Notes: generated by a model from the sequence alone, not told the origin. A stretch of DNA of 64,000 nt from Prostheceraeus crozeri (GCA_907163375.1 CAJQUW010004626.1:124001-188000), one strand, 5' to 3'; shown: positions 1 through 13,517, counted from the stretch's first letter. Numbers and translations: made by a program.

Positions 1-1060
1 TTTATCAAGATTGCTGGTGCGAACTGTATTATTTAATTATTATTTGTTCTTGCAAGTCATGGTTTCCTGCTACAGTCACAAGCATTAGTACATTTAGTAT
101 ATTTCTAAAAAAAAGTAGAAATGCATTCTAAGTGACTGTTGCACATTGCTTGATTTGGGAGGTGAGATTTTCCGGTGCAGAGACTTTCTGATAGAGTGTT
201 TTCTCTGCGTTTATGAGACCTGAGTTCGAATCTAGATCTGATGAAACCTAAGCTACTATTAAAATACACTCTACATTCTTGCTGAACACTCAACACAGAA
301 GAATGACAGTGGGATTATTGAAGCTCATCCACATGAAGAAAGTGGTTTGCTTAATTTAGTTATATGTATAAACCAGTTATATTCATATATAATTTTTCAT
401 TTTTTCATTCATTTGATGATAATTCTGTGAGTATCTAACAACCTGTGTTACACGAAACAAAGAGCCAAAATGGTGCTGAAGTCTACATTTGTTCTTAAAT
501 CAAAAGAAAAGGGTTTGAGCAATCGTGAAGAAAGACAACATCGTTTGTCGTTCGTTGTAAAAACATATCATGTGGTTCTATCACAGAATGAATGTCATGT
601 TTTGGAAGATAAGAGTTGCAAACTGCAAACCCGCATGCATTCTTAAACCCCAACTTGCTGTCGATCATTTCGTGAAGAAATAGGCTAATTTTTCGGCATT
701 TTAGTTTTTGCCGGTTTTTACCTGGCTTTTACCACTTAGTGGCAAAAACCAGTTTTAGACGGCAAAAGTCAACCCTGTATAGAACGCTATCTTATAGTAT
801 TAATTAGTGCAGCTCTTATAACGTAGCAGTGCATCAACTTCTTGCATGGCTACACGTGCGTGTTTGTGTTTCACATATGACATTCGAAACGCAACACGCA
901 AGATGTTGGTGATGTGATACCTGACCCCTGCACTTCAGTAAGATATTCTTGTCGGTAATCGGTAGGGACAGGCAAAAGGTTGTGCAAAATTCTTCCAGGC
1001 GCTTCTTACACGAGCTGTTAACAGAAGTCATCAACCACTTCAATGGAGTCTTCGCTTGTA
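1..1060. other. intergenic, one imperfect hairpin
   Basis: No coding sequence is recognised here. The one structured piece is an imperfect inverted repeat at about 705-767, with arms starting TTTTTGCCGG and ending GGCAAAAG around a TTA loop. It resembles the end of a small DNA transposon, but no family can be named. Confidence 0.5.
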
Positions 1061-1061
1061 T

Positions 1062-2230
1062 TTATCTCACCGACCATTGCTTGAGACACGGGAAGCTCTC
1101 TCCTACATCGCACTTGAAATTTGGGTCTTCACGTAGTCTCTCATGAACCCGCAACTTGTAGTCTGAACACTTGATCGCGTTCCGCCCAACTCCCTTCCTG
1201 CACACAGCAAATGGGAACTTTCCCTCGTCCCTTTGCTGGGCTTGGGTAATTTGACTTATGAGCACTTTGGTCTTGCCAACATTGACTCGTATACTTTTGG
1301 CCTCAAGATCTGTCTTCCAGCAAATGTAGCAGTCTTTTAGGTCTTCAACAGAGTCAGATATTCTGACAAGGTCATCAGCGTAGAGCATTTCTTAACGGCA
1401 TCCTCGTCTTAAGTCCTGTGAAGTGCCTCCATGACGATTATAAATATGAGTGGACTCAGAATCCAAGCCTTGATGCAGCTCAGCATTGGCTGCTAACTCC
1501 TTACTCCGTGCCTTCAACACCACACTAGAGACCTCTAGTGTTCGCACATCGCTTGGACGACAGAGACAATCCATTCGTTATCTTCCAGCTTCTGCATTGG
1601 CCATCATAACACACGCCTGGGGACGCTATCAAAAGCTTTTTGTAGGTCAACGAACATGGCGCAGAGATCTTTCTTCGTGCCAATGTGTTTTTCTTGCAGT
1701 TGCCTGATGATGAATATCGCATCCGTTGTACTTCGTCCTTTCATGGAACCAAATTGACTTTCTTGAATACTAACTGATTCGTGGATGATGTTTACAATGA
1801 CGTGTTAGGCGATTTCAGACATCTTTAGACATTTTTTGATCCAACATCTTTAGGCCTCTGTAGCTCCCGCAGTCAAGTGCATCACCTTTGCCTTTGTAAG
1901 AATTCACGATCAACGAGAGATTCCGGTCATGAGTCCGTCTTGATTTTCCCTTATTAACTTCTTGGCACGTTTAAATACGAAGTTCTGGCGATCTTTTCTC
2001 TTTACATTTTCTATCTTCTCAGACTCGGCACTCTGTCGCGTAATATTCCGCTGAATTCGCGCGTCTTTTAGATGCTAGGTATTCTTCCTTATCTCCGCCT
2101 CGTGGCCAATCCTTCCATAATCTTTGTTTTTCACGGATCGACTGCGGTACCACTTCGTTCCACCACCACGTTTCTCTATGCTTGCTTCTACCACCCTTGG
2201 TCTACCCACGGAAAGTGTTTGTAGCACTTA
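1062..2230 (-). pseudogene. LINE (non-LTR) reverse transcriptase relic
   Basis: Read on the minus strand from 2230 downward, three frames give a collinear series of non-LTR reverse transcriptase blocks. These are a WWWNE / KDWPRGGDKEEYLASK pre-RT stretch (about 2230-2070), VNSYKGKGDALDCGSYRG (about 1915-1860), DAIFIIRQLQEKH and VDLQKAFDSVPR (about 1730-1630), the catalytic box LYADDL (about 1385-1370) and VNVGKTKVLIS (about 1290-1250). It ends in a Cys motif, CAVCRKGVG, as seen in some metazoan LINEs. Several frameshifts and stops break it, and no 5' endonuclease or 3' tail is visible, so it is a dead fragment. The fragment at 23735-24419 carries the C-terminal part of the same LINE type. Assignment to RT is secure; the exact clade is not. 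Confidence 0.88.
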
Positions 2231-5200
2231 GAAGTGTATCTTTGATAACCAACGAAAGACTTTCGACCTCATCAGACGAGCGTATAATCTTATTAGGCCC
2301 TATTATAGATCTTCGGATTTATATGGCTGCAACCATGACGTATTTGCCCTGTATCGCTGAGTTAATCTTCATCAAGCAAGGACAGTTGGTGTTCACCGTC
2401 ATGTAGAACATTCAAGAAGTATTTTAGGTCTCTCTCCAGAAGTATTTTAAGCCACAAACCGCAAATTTTGGGATACCAACACAATGCCTAGTATAGACAA
2501 CGTAAGTCATAAGCCACAAGTTATCAGCCATATGCCGAGCATCTGCAAGAATATTCTGTTGAGATGGCTTAATTCTATGTGCATCCGGGCTAAGCCTTGT
2601 TGGCATATAAGCAGAAATTTTAAGCAAAGAATGCGTAATTCAACAACTATTATTTTTATTGATAAGTTCGGGCTAAGCATGCCTTGTGCATTGAATTGGA
2701 AGTGACCTTGTGTCTGAGACAATGGTTCAGTAGAATATTGATTGCTAGTTGAATTCTGAACTGTTGCGTGGTTAGTGGTGGTAAAAGCATTGGATATTAG
2801 GTAAATTGTAATTCGGTGTGCTGCGATGGTAGCGTCAAGAAGACCATCGTGGTGCCAGTTGACAGGCGTAAAAATGAAGACATCTGTAGAAGGAGTTGAG
2901 TCGCAATATCGTATTTAAGAATTTGCTCTCTACTAAAAAAAAGTGATAGCGCAATTGCTCTCTCTGCCACCTAAGCTTCTAGATTCAGTCGTTTTCGAAA
3001 GGAATACTAATTCTGGGGAATCTCATCGTTGAGAGCACCTAAATGCTTTCATTTGAATAACATGTACTTATGAGAACAGAAATGAGAGACATTATTCACC
3101 AATCGTGCGACTTTGTAAGCCATCACCAGCATCTGGAATACTATTAAAGTTACTTTTAATCATCAAGCCATGCATCCAGGCGTCCAGAAGCAGAAATTTC
3201 CGCGCAGGTGAAATAAGTTTCCGTATGTCACAGTTCTATATGGAAAAGAGTTCTACTGGTGCTGCACCCTAGCAATTCTGACCACAGTACATTTGCGATG
3301 AGGAAGTCCTTGATATCAATTTATCAAGAGATGTTCAAAGTTGCTAGGTATAAGCCTACTGTTTGCCCCTGACCCTCTAATTATCGCAAAAGATAGGCGC
3401 AGCGATGATCACTGGTGCTGTTACGTATTGATACAATTTACTTTCAAACATTCATGAAGAGTCGTTCTCATTTGCTTCATTGTTGGCTAGTATCAAATTT
3501 TTCCTCGAAAAGTAGGACTCTGAAATTCCAATCTAAATTGCATGTGTCCGAGAAATCTGAAATTTGAACGCTGATAGATGTCCAAGTTCGGAAACTCTAC
3601 ATTTTTATGGCTGATAAATCACCTGTTGTGACAAGTTAGTTGTCGTTTCTGAACCTGAAATTCAAACTTCTGTAATGTGCTCCTAATATCAAGTTGTCAG
3701 AATTCTGATTTAAGGCCTTCCTAATGTTCTCCTATATCATAGAGAATTCAAGTAAATCTTAGAATTGATAGCAGGCCACCAATGAACTTATTATACGAAA
3801 ACGCATTGCAGATATTAGTAAATGCTGCTAATTACAACATATCTGAATCGATAGCATGATGATATGGCTAGCTTACATCCACATAACTTCACTTATATTG
3901 AAAGAGTTTCATTTGAAAATTGATATAGGCCTATTTGCGAATGTTTTATACAATGAAGAGTCTATGACAGCTATCAATGGAAGCGAATTTTGCAATAACT
4001 CTCTCATGGCATGCGGAGTGAAAATTTGTATTCAATTTCATAAGTGCAATAAAAAATTGCACTGGTAGGCTACATGCAAATCAATATTCGTAAGATAATA
4101 CTCATGCTATTTCGCTTTGCTAAATACACAATATCTAGCAATATCATACATGACTTCATTTTCATATAATTCAAATTATTCATAGCTTCTGCATTTACAC
4201 ACTTTTCCTCACTCGACTGCTGTCCTCTAATTTCCTATCGGCCGTAAAATCAAGGCATTTTAATGTCTATCAAAATGTTATTGCTTTCAGTATCCTAATT
4301 AGGGCCTAATATTCTTCAAAGCTTCTGTTGAATTTTCGAATCACACTTGATCTCATAAATAATGCGCTGCAAATATCTATGTAGGCCCTACATCATTCAT
4401 GCTCGTGATTAAACACATGTTATCTTCATTTTGAAGCATAATTTACCCAATGTATTATTCTATTATTGACATTTATGAGATATGCTTATTAACATGTTAG
4501 ATGCGAACTACCAAACAGCAATTATGCAAATTAGACAGCATTGGTCTATTTTGTGAGATGGTTCCATAGGTTTAGCTAGAATATGAGATGATCAGTAAGT
4601 CAATATCTGTTGTACCATTTTGTGTCTTCACTAAACTTCTGAGAAAATGTAACTTCTTAAAGTAAAATATTTTCACTTTTCTTGAAACACCATAAATAGT
4701 AGACTATTCTTATTAAGAATAATGCTTGGATGTCAAAGAATTTCATTCCATGCGATCCGTTTTGATTATGACTTTTTCCGCTTTCAACTGTCTAATTGCA
4801 TCCATTTCCCACAATCAAAAAGAATAGTCGGCATTAACTGATTAAATAAAAAGCTAGCAGCATTCTACAAATCTTGCAAAAGTTGCCCTAAAGGGAGGCA
4901 AGACCAATCCCGCTTTGATACAGAGATATTCAATAAAAGATAATATACTGTTGCTGACAAAAGATTTGAGAGAAAAGACATGAGCAAAAGTTATATCTGC
5001 TGCCATGATGATGAAATGGGTCAATGTCCAAGGACAACATTTTGTGTCAAAGTTCGCCAACATAAGTTACATGTACTGCTTCTGAATTTATCTGATTACA
5101 AAGCTAATTTCAATCGCTTGTCTATAGTGCTACTATAATTATTACACCAATCGGTAAGGAGAGGAACTCCGCTGGTCCTGATTAACAGAAATGGTTATTC

Positions 5201-5718
5201 TATTTGAATCGCTGACAGAAAACATTTCGAATGAGTAGCTTAGCATTGTGGAAGATCTTCCCGCTAAATCCCATTATCGAGTGTCTTCCCATTAAATTCC
5301 ATGTCAAGCTCATAAATAAACTATAGTCATCACATAACCTAGAACATGTAAACATACGAGCTCGTAAAACGTATAAATGTAATGAGCAGGATAACATTCA
5401 AACGGTGTTATGTGTGTTTTATTTGATGTTGCCAAGATCGCGTGAGATTCGTCGTGTAACTGCCTGCATCAATCAACTCTCCACAAATAAGGTGATCTTC
5501 GGCTTAAACTCGAGGATACTGCGTCACTGACTAATACAGATGAGACATGCTCCTATTTTGCTAGACAGCAATGTTTCGAGTGAGAAAGCGTGCTTCAAGC
5601 CTACCACTAGATCTTGTCAGCTATGGTGACACTAAGGTGACAGATGAAGATTCTAGTTTCAGTAGCAAGTTAAGCTTTCAATCTTGAGACGATGCAGGGT
5701 TGATCATAAAGCTCGGAC
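2231..5718. other. AT-rich region, nothing recognised
   Basis: Open frames are short (at most about 75 codons) and none resembles a known family. I see no TIRs, tandem arrays or RNA genes. It may hold decayed repeats or intergenic DNA. Confidence 0.5.
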
Positions 5719-6244
5719 CCACAGAATTAGATTTCGCAATCGTGTCACTTAGCTAGAAGTGCAAACTGATTCGAAACAATTACACATACAAGAACTTACT
5801 AAGTGGGCAAAAAGAAATTTTTATTATCTCACAAAGATAGGAAAAATAGTCGTGAGCCTGCTTGCGGATTGCTCTGAATTCCTTCAAAATGCTCCGATCG
5901 CCACGACTCCTTCAGATTCGAAGAATTCAGATCATTGCGCAAAAGTTTTCTCGATAATGTTGGGCCCTCCGATCATTATTAAAAAAGTTAGCAGGAGCAC
6001 GAAAAAACGTTCACAAACTTCTCTGAAGAACTTGACATCGACTGTGTCACTTTGCTGTGTGATCCGGTTGATAACAGTCACTAAAACTTCGCACAATTTG
6101 GCGTGTTTAATGTTGAACTGGCTGCTCATTTTTTCGATTGCTATGGTATTATGTCAGCAGATTGTGCCATTTCATCTGCGTTACATGCTCCAATGTTTCA
6201 CTTCTAGTCAAACAGAAGAAGAGACGACCTGTCTAATTCTCTGC
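5719..6244 (+). repeat. dispersed 0.5-kb repeat, copy 1
   Basis: This block is an inverted copy of 50341-50895. It begins CCACAGAATTAGATT and ends GTCTAATTCTCTG, so both ends carry a short terminal inverted repeat (CACAGAATTAGA). Its minus strand and the plus strand of the other copy share a short reading frame beginning MSSQFN and containing KHAKLC, TVINRITQQ and REVCERFF. That could be a remnant of coding sequence or simply a shared ancestor. The plus-strand open frame here (5759-6355) runs past the repeat boundary and is probably fortuitous. Family unknown. Confidence 0.65.
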
Positions 6245-8600
6245 TCGGACCTTGATTATGTCAAGCTTCAATCGGTTCCGCAACATTTCTATCATACTAA
6301 AAAGCAGCGCGCTATACATCATTTGAACGGTTGTTTTTCTCGACTTTTTAATTAGCTATTACAAACTCGCATCTGTTGCTGCAGAGACTGGACAAAAGTC
6401 AAAATTTAAAATTCGCCTCTTTTGAAAATCGCAATCTTTCTTTAAGAAAACCGTGCATTATAATGAATCAGGCAATTGAAGAGTGGATTTTGTCTGAACA
6501 TTCTTTTGATGTGTTGCTCATCTAAATCGGTGAAGTTTTAGAGAAATTGTGATGTCCGATGTCTTTATGCTTTCATTGATTGCAGCATGAGAATTAATTC
6601 GATGTAAGCAGAAAGTCGATGTGAATTCAAAACTTTGGGTGTAATCTGAAAAACATAGAAAGTAAGAAGCGTCTCGAAGCACGTTAGAAATTTGGGCGCT
6701 AAGGGGCTAAAATAGGAGATTCGGTATCACAAGTTGATGACTGTTACAATTCGTGATTTGTAACCAAACGGTCAGTTTATGATAAGTTAACTGATGGAAG
6801 TCAACCTTCTCTCTCCTTTTTTGTTCACTGCTGTTGACATCCATCAGCATCGCTATTCTTTGTTGAACACCGAATTACGAATGAATCTGTGCTTATTTTC
6901 TGTTGAATGTTCATGTTTATTTCAGTGATATGGAGACACTTTTTCTCTATTTTTAAGTTGCTGATGTAGAACTGGCACTTATTCTTTAACCGAAGTTCTT
7001 TGATGTTTTCCCGATCTAGTGAAACTAGCAATTGTGAAAGTTGGGAGGCTAAATCATTTGTACATCACTTAATGATGTAGGAAAACTTAGTATTGTTTAT
7101 GTGATAGTGGAAGAGGAGGTTGACTAGAAATTGACAAAAAAATCTTCTACTTTCTCCAAATTTTCCTCCGCGTTTGATCATTCCCAATTGCAGAAGTTAA
7201 GAGAAGCTGGTACACGTTCAATTAAATACAAAACGATGACTGTAGCTTGTGACAGTAGACAGAAAGGAAAATTGGATGAATTTATGAAGTTGTCTTTCAT
7301 TGCCTGTCTCATCAACAGTTTCAAAGATAGCAGACATAGAATAAAGAGTAGAACCCTTTCTGTTGACTGTAGCACCAACTGTGATGTGATTTGGAATTTG
7401 TTATCAACCCTCCTGGTGATGGAATGTCAAAGAGAAATTTTCACCCCAATTGTCTTCGGAGGAAGTTGATAAAACTTCCAGGTCACACGCTGTCTACATC
7501 ACAGATCTAAATGAAAGCAAGTTACGCCTCGATTTCAACCCCTGAAATGATATTAGAGAGATCTGATCAATTTCTACAAAAATCGCTGCTCCTCACATTG
7601 TGTCCAGTACATTGGGAACATGAAGACTCCAGGCTCCGGATAACGATGTTTCTGAAAATATCTCTTCAAATTGTGTCATATGTTTGGAACATATGAAATG
7701 GAAGCATCGTGGAACAAGTGGAAACATCGAAAATGCAATCAGAAAAAAAATTCGATCATTCTTGTCAATTCCATACAAAATTGAACATCCTTATCAATTC
7801 AAATAACTTGTAGACCATTGACAGAGTTCAAATGAAGTTGCGATCAAAATGTTTATTCGCTCACAAACGCATGCATTTATATGAGAGATAGCAATGAATA
7901 CTACTCACAATAGCTTCATGAGTAGCGCCACAAGTTTTATACCAAAAATAGTGGACCCCAAGTTCATGCAATTGGCGCAGTTGCCCATTTGGATAAGCAG
8001 CCATTGTGTTTATTCTGCACGACATATAACTAAGAGATTCGCGCTGACCATAATATGCGGACCACCTAAATTATCCCGAAACTCAATCGATTCTCATGCC
8101 TATCTATCGAGTCGCACAACAACAACATGTCCACAGAGATAAATTGATTTGTCTGCCTTGTTTAGTCTAGAGATGACATTTTTCAATACTGATGGTCAAG
8201 AACTAGTCCCAAGGGGCAGAAAGATCCATTTTCCATTGAACGCAATGCAAATTGAAGCCTGAATTCTGACGAATTTAGATCATTGACGTCGCATTGAATG
8301 TTCTCAGTCATTAAATTTAGATCGCAAGGAGTCGAACGAAGTGAATAATATTTCCATTTGACGAATCTATTACGGAGAGACATTGAGCCAAAGACAGGCA
8401 CTGTTCACTTGGCAGATGTTTAGACTTCAATGTGAAAACGGTAGATCATGTATTCCCTAATACAGCTTTCCTTACGCATTGCTCTCACTTAGCCAATCAC
8501 GTAAGCGAAAGGGAGACATGTCTCCCCACCTCTCTACCATTTCCATACAATGGCTGAGATAGAATCATGTCACCTCTAGAGCAACCGCGACAGCCGAATC
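6245..8600. other. no recognised gene
   Basis: Several 60-110 codon open frames occur but none has family similarity that I can see. The stretch 6345-6560 weakly resembles the repeat at 8600-8870 (shared GGACA..GTCAAAAT words). Confidence 0.4.
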
Positions 8601-8870
8601 CATAACTGTCAACATGCCAATTCGAGAGCTTGGATTCTCATGTTTCAAATAAGCTATGATAAACTTGTATCCGATGCTTTGTTTGCTGGACAGTGGTCAA
8701 AATATGAGAATCGCTCAATTGGCAAATCGTGGCTTTTCGGTAATTAGAAAACATCTGTGTGTGACGAAGAATCATCGCGAGGAGATTGAGCATTTTCTGA
8801 GTTATCTTTTGATGTACTGGTGGACGAAGAAAGAAATAGTGGTATCGTAAAGCTATTACAAAATCGTGAC
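8600..8870 (+). repeat. low-copy repeat, inverted relative to 9135-9390
   Basis: The stretch around GCTGGACAGTGGTCAAAATA and TTTCTGAGTTATCTTTTGAT is roughly 70% similar, by eye, to the reverse complement of 9160-9360. Together with the tandem pair at 9135-10375 this gives three copies of one unnamed repeat. No TIR or target duplication was found. Confidence 0.55.
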
Positions 8871-9134
8871 TCTATTGACTGAAATTGTAATTTCGCAATT
8901 TCGCACGTTTTTATGAAATGTTAGCGTTTGGTATCTTCATGATCTTGGCGAGGTAAGGAGTACGAATATGCGAGTTTTAATCAAATGAGTTAAATAGTTC
9001 TTTTTCAAACTTCTTCAGCACTTTTTTCATAACCGTAGAATTCTATTCAATGAATGGACGAACAAGAATAGCGAACATGGTGCGGTAAGCGAACAAACAG
9101 CAAAGACACGCGTTCGTTAATATTCTCATAGTAC

Positions 9135-9740
9135 ATAGACTACGTTTCATAGTGTCACCATTTCTTTCCTAGTCCGCAGATTTCAATGACCAATGTAGCA
9201 AAAGATAACTCAGAAAGTGCCCTTTTTCCTCGTACTGATTCACTATCACACGCACATGTTTTTTTATCAAAAAGCTGAGAATTGCAAATTGATCTATTTT
9301 CATATTTTGACGACTGTCCAGCAGATACAGCTTGAAACCTGCGAATGCAAGTTCTCGAATGACTCGACATGTGTGGTAACGATAAGAATTGGAAATCGTA
9401 CGAATCTATTGAATTTCGAAATCTTTTATGATCGTGATTTTAGTATTGTTTTCTTGAGCTTTGTTAAGTTTTTTTTTATAGTTGTATGCTACATGACGCT
9501 GTGCAAGTTCATTGAAAACTTGTTCATCCAAACGTTCTCAACTACATTTTCATCTCAACATCGTCAAGTCATCGTCAATCAAATCCTTTGCCAAGTCCAA
9601 AACAAAAAATTGAAATCATGTTTGTAAAATTCAAGATTTTTATTTTGCAGATTTTGAAGGTAACATAAGTTATGATGACTTGTTAGGTTATGAACTGAAG
9701 AGGTTATCAAACTTCATTTTTTTCAAGCCTAAATAGTTTA
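9135..9740. repeat. direct repeat unit A (about 0.6 kb)
   Basis: Unit A starts near ACGTTTCATAGTGTCACC and is repeated in the same order at 9757-10375. It contains a plus-strand open frame (9217-9627) that is rich in Phe/Ile and has no recognisable domain. The matching frame in unit B is destroyed, which argues against a gene. Confidence 0.7.
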
Positions 9741-9756
9741 TAATAGGAAAAGATAG

Positions 9757-10375
9757 TACGTTTCATAGTGTCACCATTTTCTTTCTAGTCCGCAGATTTC
9801 AATGACCAAATGTAGCAAAAGAACTCCAGAAAAGCCCCTTTTTTCCTCGTACTGATTCACTATCACACATGTATTTTTTTTTAAAAAGCTGAAGAGATTG
9901 CAAATTTTGATCTATTTTTTTTTTGACGACCCAGCAGATACAGCTTGAAACCTGAAACCTGCGTTCTCAAGTTCTCGAATGATGTGCGTCACGTAGTGTA
10001 CGGACTCGTTCATGAGAATCTATTGAATTCTATCTTTTTTTTTATTTTTTTTTTTTAGTATTTTTTTGAATTTTTGCTTTATTTTTGTTTTTTTTTGTTC
10101 CTTCATGACGTGCACGCAGAATATGTGTCAAGCATATAATGTCATTCACGTTTTCATCTCACAATCTAATCTCACACATCTTCATCAATCAAAATCATAC
10201 ATCAGTCCAACAAGATACTCAAAAAAAAATTTTTGAAATGTTTTTGAATGTATTTAGAATTTCCATTAGATCAGCAAGAATGAAGGCAGGTTAGGAACTG
10301 GAAGAGTTTAGGGTTTTCAACTGATTGGGTTAAATTCAAAAAAATCAAAAGGAAAAAGGGATAAATAGTAAGAGA
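9757..10375. repeat. direct repeat unit B, homopolymer-rich
   Basis: Unit B is collinear with unit A from ACGTTTCATAGTGTCACC through the CGTACTGATTCACTATCAC block and onward. It differs by many length changes in T and A runs and by dropped bases, especially at 10030-10110, where T runs dominate. This pattern fits uncorrected long-read error or a collapsed haplotype better than normal divergence. Confidence 0.65.
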
Positions 10376-10983
10376 GACTGCAGACCTTAGGGAGGATGTT
10401 ATCGGGAATTAATCAGAAACTTTACTTTGCAATCCATAGGCTATCCATAGTTTGCTGTTCACTCATTCTTACTTAGGCCTCAATGCAGCTTCCTCATACA
10501 CGAAAACGCTGCAATTCTCTTAAGAACTAGCTGCACTATTCAAATCAGATTCGTACTCAGATGTCAACATCTATACATTTGCATGCAATTCAAGCGATTG
10601 AAGAAAGTAGAAAAGCGCCGAGAACTATATACTGCATAATAAAAGTATAATTTACTTTATAAATCAGTATTTTCAGATGAAATTTTCTGTGCAGATAAGT
10701 TTTTTATCATTTTGCTAGCTAGTAACTGAGATTCGGAAATTAGGCAATCAAATTTATTCAAAATGGTTGCAGTCGTATGCGTCAATTATCATTTTGCACA
10801 AAATGAATTTCAAATTCAAATATTGAAGTAGCTGTGAGCATGGTGAAAATGGCTTGTTGCACTTAGATCATAATGGCTATGAAAACTGACTACTGCGTGA
10901 ATGTGAAATTAAAGCCCTCTATTTGATTCAGGCAAGCACCTATAGTTCAGTGGGGCTAAACCGCGCTCATAGACGATAATTAG
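10376..10983. other. no recognised gene
   Basis: Nothing is recognised. The right edge holds the left copy of the 8-bp duplication ATAATTAG at 10976-10983. Confidence 0.5.
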
Positions 10984-11221
10984 TAGGGTGTACAATTCCG
11001 GGATCCCGAGATTTTTAAACATTTTCGGGATAATGATTTACAATTACAAATAATTAGTAATTATTAATTGTTATTACCATTTGTAGTAAGTACACCTATT
11101 TAATCAATATTAACGCATTCCGTACAAAGGCAAAATCGTAGGTGGAAACCGCAATATCCATGAAACTAATAGTGTTTTCTCAATCCCAGGATTGATATTT
11201 TGCTCGGGATTGTGCACCCTA
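10984..11221. mobile_element. 238-bp hAT-type MITE
   Basis: The element starts TAGGGTGTACAATTCCGGGA and ends with the inverted match TCGGGATTGTGCACCCTA. It is flanked by a perfect 8-bp direct repeat, ATAATTAG (10976-10983 and 11222-11229). An 8-bp duplication with short TIRs is the hallmark of hAT elements. There is no coding capacity, so it would have depended on a transposase supplied elsewhere. The intact duplication suggests a fairly recent insertion. Confidence 0.85.
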
Positions 11222-11229
11222 ATAATTAG

Positions 11230-12170
11230 TATGCTCACAAGTTCGAGTGCGCATGAATATAACAAAATCCACACTAGTAAGGAGTGAAAGCACATGTTAA
11301 ATGCGTATGTATGTTGTGCATGTCATATTGGCTTGATACTTTTTCATTTGGCCTACATTAAATGATGTGATGTTGCACAGCGGAATATTCACATAATTAA
11401 TTTTTATCAAAAAAAGAATTATTTCAAAATACCAAATGAAATTCTTCATTGCGCATGAATCTCGAACTGATGATGATTCAACAGCAATTTCAGCAATGTT
11501 TCAGTGTATAAGGCATGTCAATATATTTTTGATTCAGTTTAAATCTTGTCAAGAAAAAAACACTATCAAACAGTTGCCATTGGAGACAAAGGAAACAAGT
11601 CATATGTCATCAACGGCGCAGTGCTAGGAAATTATTCATGAACCTTCCTTTAATCTCTTAGTACACTTTCTGATACTGGTTTGAAAAACTATCTGCATAC
11701 GAAAATATAGAAGATTGATAACTTTGAGCCTCCAAGTTAATCGACATGAGGCATTATAAAACATGGAAGGAAAACATTTTCAAATACTCTGCAATGGAAG
11801 ATGCAACAAACTATTTATGCAATCAGTTTTTTTCCTAGATGGGAAGTTGACTTAGATTGGAAAATGTCATATTGCGATATAAAATGGTGTGTACGCATAA
11901 AATGCATCAAGATTATCTTACTTTTAAAAATTCTACATTACATGTTGTAAAAATCAAAATTGCCACTCTTTGTGATCAGTAATGGTAACATTTTGAAAAC
12001 AATTGTTCAATCAAAGTGGTTAGTTGAAAGAAACAAATTTATGCGAAGAAATTGAGCAGTAATCGATGATGCATGAAATGAAAACCAGCAATAATGCGTG
12101 GATGATGAATTATCATACTGAGTCAGATGATTACTCCAAGTTTTCGATTGCTTTTGTGTCGTAAATTGTA
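11230..12170. other. no recognised gene
   Basis: AT-rich, with only short open frames. No repeat or RNA gene is seen. Confidence 0.5.
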
Positions 12171-12340
12171 GTGGTCTCCGTGGCACAGTGGTTCAGTGCT
12201 CGGCCCAGTGATCTCTTGGTCCAGAGGTCGAACCCCGAGAGTGTCATTGGAAGTCGGCACGAACGGCATCCGGACAAAAAGTCTGTCTGTGTCACCACCG
12301 TCCAAACCCCCAGTAAGGGGGGAGTACTGACGTTAAAGCT
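12171..12340 (+). mobile_element. tRNA-derived SINE, copy 1
   Basis: The head carries a pol III A box, TGGCACAGTGG (12181-12191), and a B box, GGTCGAACCC (12226-12235). The spacing is 45 bases, identical to copy 2 at 21.1 kb. Downstream the two copies share a non-tRNA body with GAGTGTCATTGGAAGTCGGC, GCATCCGGAC and CACCGTCCAA, then CCCAGTA. Diverged B box and poor acceptor pairing show that this is a SINE and not a working tRNA gene. No target duplication was resolved. Confidence 0.8.
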
Positions 12341-13517
12341 TCATTTTGTGTACGTGGATGGGCATCGGATGGGCAGAATCATTTGCATTTTGAGATATTA
12401 CTACCAGTAAGCACAACATCCGAAATCTTCATTTGAAAAGTTTTATATTTGCATTACGCCACCTCATGACTAACTGCTAATTGACTTGACAAACTTAAGT
12501 GATTGAACAAATGTAGGCTACAATGGCCTAATTGCCATGTGAGTTCACTAGTCCATGGCAGTAGTCTCAAAAATTTGTTTAAAACGTTTCCTTGCAAAGT
12601 CGAACTCGGGTTGTTCTCTTTTATGATACATTAAGGTGATGACATGGCAACCTCTAGAAAAAGCTTAATAATCTTTATTTACGCTTGAAACGGTGACATG
12701 GCATCTGATACTGATATCTGGCGTTTTGTCATGTGACACATTTTACGACTTGACATCATTGACAACAGAGAAAAAGCGTTTGCAATAAAAAGGTTTTCAA
12801 AAAAAGTCATCGTACTAGTTCACTCTAAAAGTTAGCATATTTTCATGTGCATTTTTCTATTTTACTTCTTTGGCTGTCATCATATGATATGCAAAGTATC
12901 GAGCTTTCTCATACAAACTGATAAATAATGATTTTGATGCCCTAATGTATGCCTTCATAAATGTCATTTGCTGATGTTCAGATGGATTTGATGGTGAACA
13001 AATTGTGCATTCATGCATCAGTGTTCATGTGACTTAATAAACATATTGGAGCATGGAGTGAGCTACAATGGCAAGCATTTTTAAAAAAAATTTCGGCAAC
13101 GGCTTGTTGTACATTCTGTCATTGAATATGTAGTATCTCACATACCAAATTTTTAGGCAGCTGATTAAGGATAAGTTGCTCCACAATACTTATGGAAAAT
13201 CAAGGTTTTATAGGCAAATACCAAAAAAATGAAATAATTGTTTATAAATCAAAGTTGATAGAATGCATGCTAACACAGAATTGTCGATGTAATTATATCG
13301 AGATGCATACCTCAAGGAGCCTATTTATTACTCCTCACTATGAAAAGAATCCTTCGATAAGAAAACACATGCATTGACTAAAACCAGATATCAATGACAT
13401 ATACAGCATATGTCAAATCGCTACTTATATATTATTACGTGCTTACTTTAATCGATGAGTTACAGATGAAAGTACGATTTTTGTCAAACGATTTCAGACC
13501 TAAAGGTGACAGTAATT
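12341..13517. other. no recognised gene
   Basis: No gene, TIR or array is seen. Confidence 0.5.

Noticed and set aside
5759-6355. 198-codon open frame
   Set aside because: Runs through and beyond a dispersed repeat whose shared reading is on the other strand; no recognisable domain.
9217-9627. 136-codon open frame
   Set aside because: Phe/Ile-rich, no domain, lies within a duplicated repeat, and the matching frame in the second copy is destroyed.
12171-12250. Candidate tRNA gene
   Set aside because: A and B boxes are present but the cloverleaf does not pair, and the same sequence plus a shared non-tRNA body occurs at 21.1 kb, so it is a SINE.
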